NCBI RefSeq assembly: GCF_900403705.1
Contig: NZ_OUNR01000017.1
Coordinates: 347,492-411,491, forward strand
Length of the DNA: 64,000 nucleotides
Direction of reading: 5' to 3'
Source of the DNA: Nitrospira lenta
Lineage (GTDB): Bacteria; Nitrospirota; Nitrospiria; Nitrospirales; Nitrospiraceae
Positions 61,182-64,000 of this stretch are shown one piece after another; position 1 is the stretch's first letter; every line of letters begins with the position of its first letter. The translations under genes were made by a program, and so were the position numbers. The notes under the pieces were generated by a model. That model saw only the letters and a program-made list of their open reading frames with translations. It did no database searches and was not told the origin of the DNA.

Positions 61182-62708
61182 TCACGCGGCGGCAGACGAT
61201 ACATCCTTTGAACGGAACACACACACCCGGTTGCGGCCACTGCCCTTGGCCTCATACAACGCTTGATCGGCCTCTCCCAAAAGCGTCTGAATATCCGGGG
61301 CGCTCTCCACCAGGGACAGCGTGACGCCCAGGCTGGCCGTTACGCTCAACCCCTTGATCGATCGCACCGATGCCCCGCTTTCATTCTCAATGCGCCGACG
61401 AATCCGCTCGGCAATCTCATTGAGGAGCGCGGCCGTCACATCATTCAGGACGACGCAAAACTCTTCCCCGCCATACCGCCCCAGCACATCCTCTTGACGC
61501 AACACTGACTGGATGGTCTTCGCCACCGCCGTCAAGACTTGATCGCCGACGGCATGGCCATGCCGGTCATTGAACAATTTGAAATGATCGATGTCCACCA
61601 TCACCACACCGAGCGTCGCGCGCCGTTCCACCGAACGCGCGACGAGCGTTTCGACCTGTTCGAAAAACGCCCGCCGGTTGAAACAGCCAGTCAGTGGGTC
61701 GCGCGTCGCCAGCCAGTGCAACTCTTCATTCTTCCGAAGGACATCCTGCTTCGACACATTCAGATCTTTCAACGCCTCTAACAGCTGCTCGTTGGCCTGC
61801 TCCAACTCCGTCACATCGCTGAACGACGCCAGCGCGCCGCGGACCATCCCCCGGTCGTCGCGAATCGGCGAACAATTACAGAGCAACAAACGTTCGGTCT
61901 GATCCGACGCACGGAACCCCAAAGCCACCGACACACGAATCTGCCGATCGGCAATCGAGGCCGTCCAGGGAAACCGTTCCGGCAACGGCGCGTGCCGCGT
62001 CGCAATCCACGCCAGGCCGCAGAGATCGCGGCCCAGGAGCGACTGCGCATCAAGGCCCACGCGCGCGGCAAACGAACGATTGGCCAGCACAATCACATCG
62101 GACGGATCGATCAGCACAATCCCTTCGGTCAACACATCCAAGGCGGCCCGCACACGCTGCGGCACGACCGCCGAGGGATCCAGCTGGCGCAATGTGCGCC
62201 GCATAAAAATCCAGTATCCGACAAACCCCAGCCCAGCCAGCGCCCCGAGAAACTGCACCCAGGCGCTCCGTAACCAGCCGCCTACCCCACCGACCACGGC
62301 GGGCCGGAAGGCCAACTCGAGCGTGCCCCACCGATCCGGCCCCTTCAGGATCGGCACACGAATTTGGTCGAGCGTCGAACCGTCGCCGGGCGGCAAGAGC
62401 CAATAGCGCCGATGATCGCCGACCTGCGCCACAAACTCGCGCATCCCCTGCCGAAGCGCCACGGACTGAATCGTCGCGTCGCGCTCGGCCAGCACTCGCA
62501 TCGCTTCGGTGATCGCCGCAAGATTGCCGTCCTGTGCCAACCGCGAAAACTGGCCGGCCAACGATTCGGCCAACGCCTTCCGATACTGATACATCTGCTG
62601 CGCTTCGTCCGGCGCGACATGAAAGAGGGCATTACTCAGGAGCACGAGACTGACCGTCACCGACACCAACCCTAAGGACAGCCACACAAGGGGAGAGCGA
62701 CCTCTCAT
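61182..62708 (-). CDS. Diguanylate cyclase with periplasmic sensor and PAS domains
   Basis: 508 residues. Two membrane helices (about 10-28 and 155-175) bound a periplasmic sensor of about 125 residues. A PAS region follows (DVLTEGIVLIDPSDVIVLAN). The GGDEF domain shows GRYGGEEF and the RxxD inhibitory site (RQED) five residues upstream, so it is active and product-inhibited. It makes c-di-GMP. The ATG overlaps the end of the cadherin-repeat gene by four bases with AGGGAGGGCTGC before it. Confidence 0.92.
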   Translation of the reverse strand: MRGRSPLVWLSLGLVSVTVSLVLLSNALFHVAPDEAQQMYQYRKALAESLAGQFSRLAQDGNLAAITEAMRVLAERDATIQSVALRQGMREFVAQVGDHRRYWLLPPGDGSTLDQIRVPILKGPDRWGTLELAFRPAVVGGVGGWLRSAWVQFLGALAGLGFVGYWIFMRRTLRQLDPSAVVPQRVRAALDVLTEGIVLIDPSDVIVLANRSFAARVGLDAQSLLGRDLCGLAWIATRHAPLPERFPWTASIADRQIRVSVALGFRASDQTERLLLCNCSPIRDDRGMVRGALASFSDVTELEQANEQLLEALKDLNVSKQDVLRKNEELHWLATRDPLTGCFNRRAFFEQVETLVARSVERRATLGVVMVDIDHFKLFNDRHGHAVGDQVLTAVAKTIQSVLRQEDVLGRYGGEEFCVVLNDVTAALLNEIAERIRRRIENESGASVRSIKGLSVTASLGVTLSLVESAPDIQTLLGEADQALYEAKGSGRNRVCVFRSKDVSSAAA

Positions 62709-64000
62709 GCAGCCCTCCCTTCATCAGAAGATCCGAACAGATGCTCGATCCGCTCATCCTCTTGGGGCGCTCCGCGCCGGCCATCACGCGCACCCTCCCG
62801 CTCCCGATCCTCTTTGGCCCGCACCAGAATGGGGAGCGGATCGAAAAAACGCCACACCGGCATCGTCGCCATAAGCGACGCCAGGAGCCACCCGCCCCGC
62901 AACGCCCACACCACGTAACCGGTTGAGAGAATAATGCTGACACCCGCCGCCGTCGCGGCCACGAGCGTAGCCTCATCCTGCTGCCCTTCCATCGCCTCCT
63001 CCAGAGACTCCGTCATGGCATCCAGCTCCTTGACGATGAACTCACTGAGCTTGAGCGGAATCTCAGGCGACTGCACCTGCGTCCGCAACTGATCCGCCGC
63101 CTCATGCAAGAGATTCAGTACCGGCTCGACGACTGTCCATGCCACTACGCCGCGTTCCTCGTCCAGAACGACCGGCTTCTCTCCGTCCTGAACATGACCC
63201 GGTCCCACAGGAAATACCGACATCGGGATCACGTGCGGAACCCCTGCCGGAGTGACAACTCGGACCACACCCGGAGGCAGCCCCATTGGCATCGACGTAG
63301 GACCCGGTGCCGGGCTCCCTCCCTCTGTCGGCACTGGATTCACGGGGCCGCCCGTGGTCGTCGGAATGGACGGCCCGGGAGGCACGGGCGTGACTGGAAG
63401 GAGAGGCCCGGGGACGGGCGCGGTCGGCAGCGGGGGGCCGCTGGTCACTGAGATCGTGAGGACTTGATCGTGCGTGAGTCCGCCCCCATCCGTCGTCCGA
63501 ATGGTAATGGTATGGCTTGCCGCAGCCTGAACATCCAGCAACGTGCCGTCCATCACGGTGATGACCCCAGTGGTACTGTCGATCGCAAAGCGGCCGCCGG
63601 CGTTGCTGACCAATTGGTACGTGTGCGTATCCCCTGCATCGGGATCGCTTGCCGTGGCTGTACCCACCACCGTCCCGGTCGCCGCCCGCTCAACGACCGT
63701 GCTACCGCTCAGGCTGACGGACGTCGGCGCTTCATTCACGTTGATCAAGTTGATCGTAAACGCCTCGTCGTAGGTGAGGCCGCCGCTGTCGGTGACGCGG
63801 ACCATGACCGTGTGGCTCGTGGCACTCTCGTAGTTGAGCAGGCTGCCATCGGCCACGGTGATGACACCCGTGCTCGTACTGATGGCAAAGCGGCCCCCTG
63901 CACTGTCGGTGAAGCTATAGGTCTTCGTATCGCCGTTGTCTGGGTCCGTCCCACTCACCGTGCCCACCACCGTCCCGTTCGTCGCATTCTCCGCCACCGT
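62705..64000 (-). CDS. Cadherin/VCBS-repeat surface protein (C-terminal part, cut by window edge)
   Basis: At least 430 residues visible; the gene continues past 64000. Two cadherin-like repeats of about 100 residues (TVVGTVSGTDPDNGDTKTYS and TVVGTATASDPDAGDTHTYQ, each followed by AGGRFAI, GVITV and an ASHT segment). Then a proline-rich linker, a helical region with a membrane segment (about 345-380, AATAAGVSIILSTGYVVWAL) and a charged cytoplasmic tail ending in RAA. So it is anchored at its C-terminus, unlike secreted adhesins. Overlap with the diguanylate cyclase suggests the two act together. Confidence 0.85.
   Translation of the reverse strand, partial: TVAENATNGTVVGTVSGTDPDNGDTKTYSFTDSAGGRFAISTSTGVITVADGSLLNYESATSHTVMVRVTDSGGLTYDEAFTINLINVNEAPTSVSLSGSTVVERAATGTVVGTATASDPDAGDTHTYQLVSNAGGRFAIDSTTGVITVMDGTLLDVQAAASHTITIRTTDGGGLTHDQVLTISVTSGPPLPTAPVPGPLLPVTPVPPGPSIPTTTGGPVNPVPTEGGSPAPGPTSMPMGLPPGVVRVVTPAGVPHVIPMSVFPVGPGHVQDGEKPVVLDEERGVVAWTVVEPVLNLLHEAADQLRTQVQSPEIPLKLSEFIVKELDAMTESLEEAMEGQQDEATLVAATAAGVSIILSTGYVVWALRGGWLLASLMATMPVWRFFDPLPILVRAKEDREREGARDGRRGAPQEDERIEHLFGSSDEGRAA

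Noticed and set aside
59454..61211. 585-residue plus-strand frame opposite PBP1B
   Set aside because: Antisense shadow of a gene with all catalytic motifs; composition rich in Arg and His as expected for such frames.

Overview
The window looks like a chromosomal segment from a Nitrospira-type bacterium (phylum Nitrospirota). It is moderately GC-rich and almost entirely protein coding. Clues are the mix of redox and iron-sulfur genes, a NorQ/CbbQ-NorD-type chaperone pair, a ferredoxin-thioredoxin reductase subunit, several multidomain sensor kinases and type IV pilus genes. The genus is inferred from gene content; no rRNA or other taxonomic marker is present.

Layout. 1-4.6 kb (minus): end of an ABC ATPase gene, a TPR membrane protein, a type IV pilin with its own candidate sigma-54 promoter and terminator, and a long TPR lipoprotein. 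4.6-9.9 kb (minus): a tight run of class V aminotransferase, serA, hisZ and dnaB behind one candidate promoter. 10-19 kb: MltD-like lytic transglycosylase, a TPR membrane protein, bioF, pilT-pilU, a membrane cytochrome c, a secreted SUMF1-like protein, tRNA-Glu and two small lipoproteins. 19-24 kb: a MarR regulator with a cysteine tail, tRNA-Lys, purA (preceded by a promoter and an intrinsic terminator), tRNA-Ala, an ABC-F ATPase and a PilZ protein. 24-32 kb: rarA, an alpha/beta hydrolase, a PTPS-folE pterin pair, a nuoF-ferredoxin-IscA cluster, a PuuD-like membrane protein and malate dehydrogenase.

32-43.5 kb: a NorD-type von Willebrand protein and a CbbQ-type AAA ATPase, separated by a ferredoxin-thioredoxin reductase gene, a secreted protein and two glycine-zipper lipoproteins; then a large hybrid histidine kinase and a YkgJ/acetyltransferase fusion. 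The intergenic DNA at 36.3-37.2 kb is packed with palindromic elements of one apparent family, with further members near 31.6 and 50.7 kb. 43.7-52 kb: an ATP-grasp-like protein, a glutaredoxin, a KamA radical SAM enzyme, a dCTP deaminase-like protein, a small membrane protein, two glycosyltransferases, an SDR, a zinc-ribbon protein and a Grx4-BolA pair. 52-57 kb: a four-gene signalling operon (response regulator, kinase with a Rossmann domain, membrane sensor kinase, periplasmic haem protein). 57-64 kb: AI-2E-type exporter, bactofilin, PBP1B, and a diguanylate cyclase overlapping the end of a cadherin-repeat surface protein.

The strongest candidates for something undescribed are (1) the palindromic element family, whose long arms match within each copy but differ between copies while an interior motif is shared, (2) the 52-57 kb signalling operon with a dinucleotide-fold kinase and a c-type haem sensor protein, (3) the promoter-terminator arrangement ahead of purA, and (4) the MoxR/NorD pair whose NorD carries a HExxH motif and an alpha-helical repeat N-terminus. 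Reading frames were chosen by domain content, ribosome-binding sites and tight packing; functional calls rest on recognised motifs, not on database searches.
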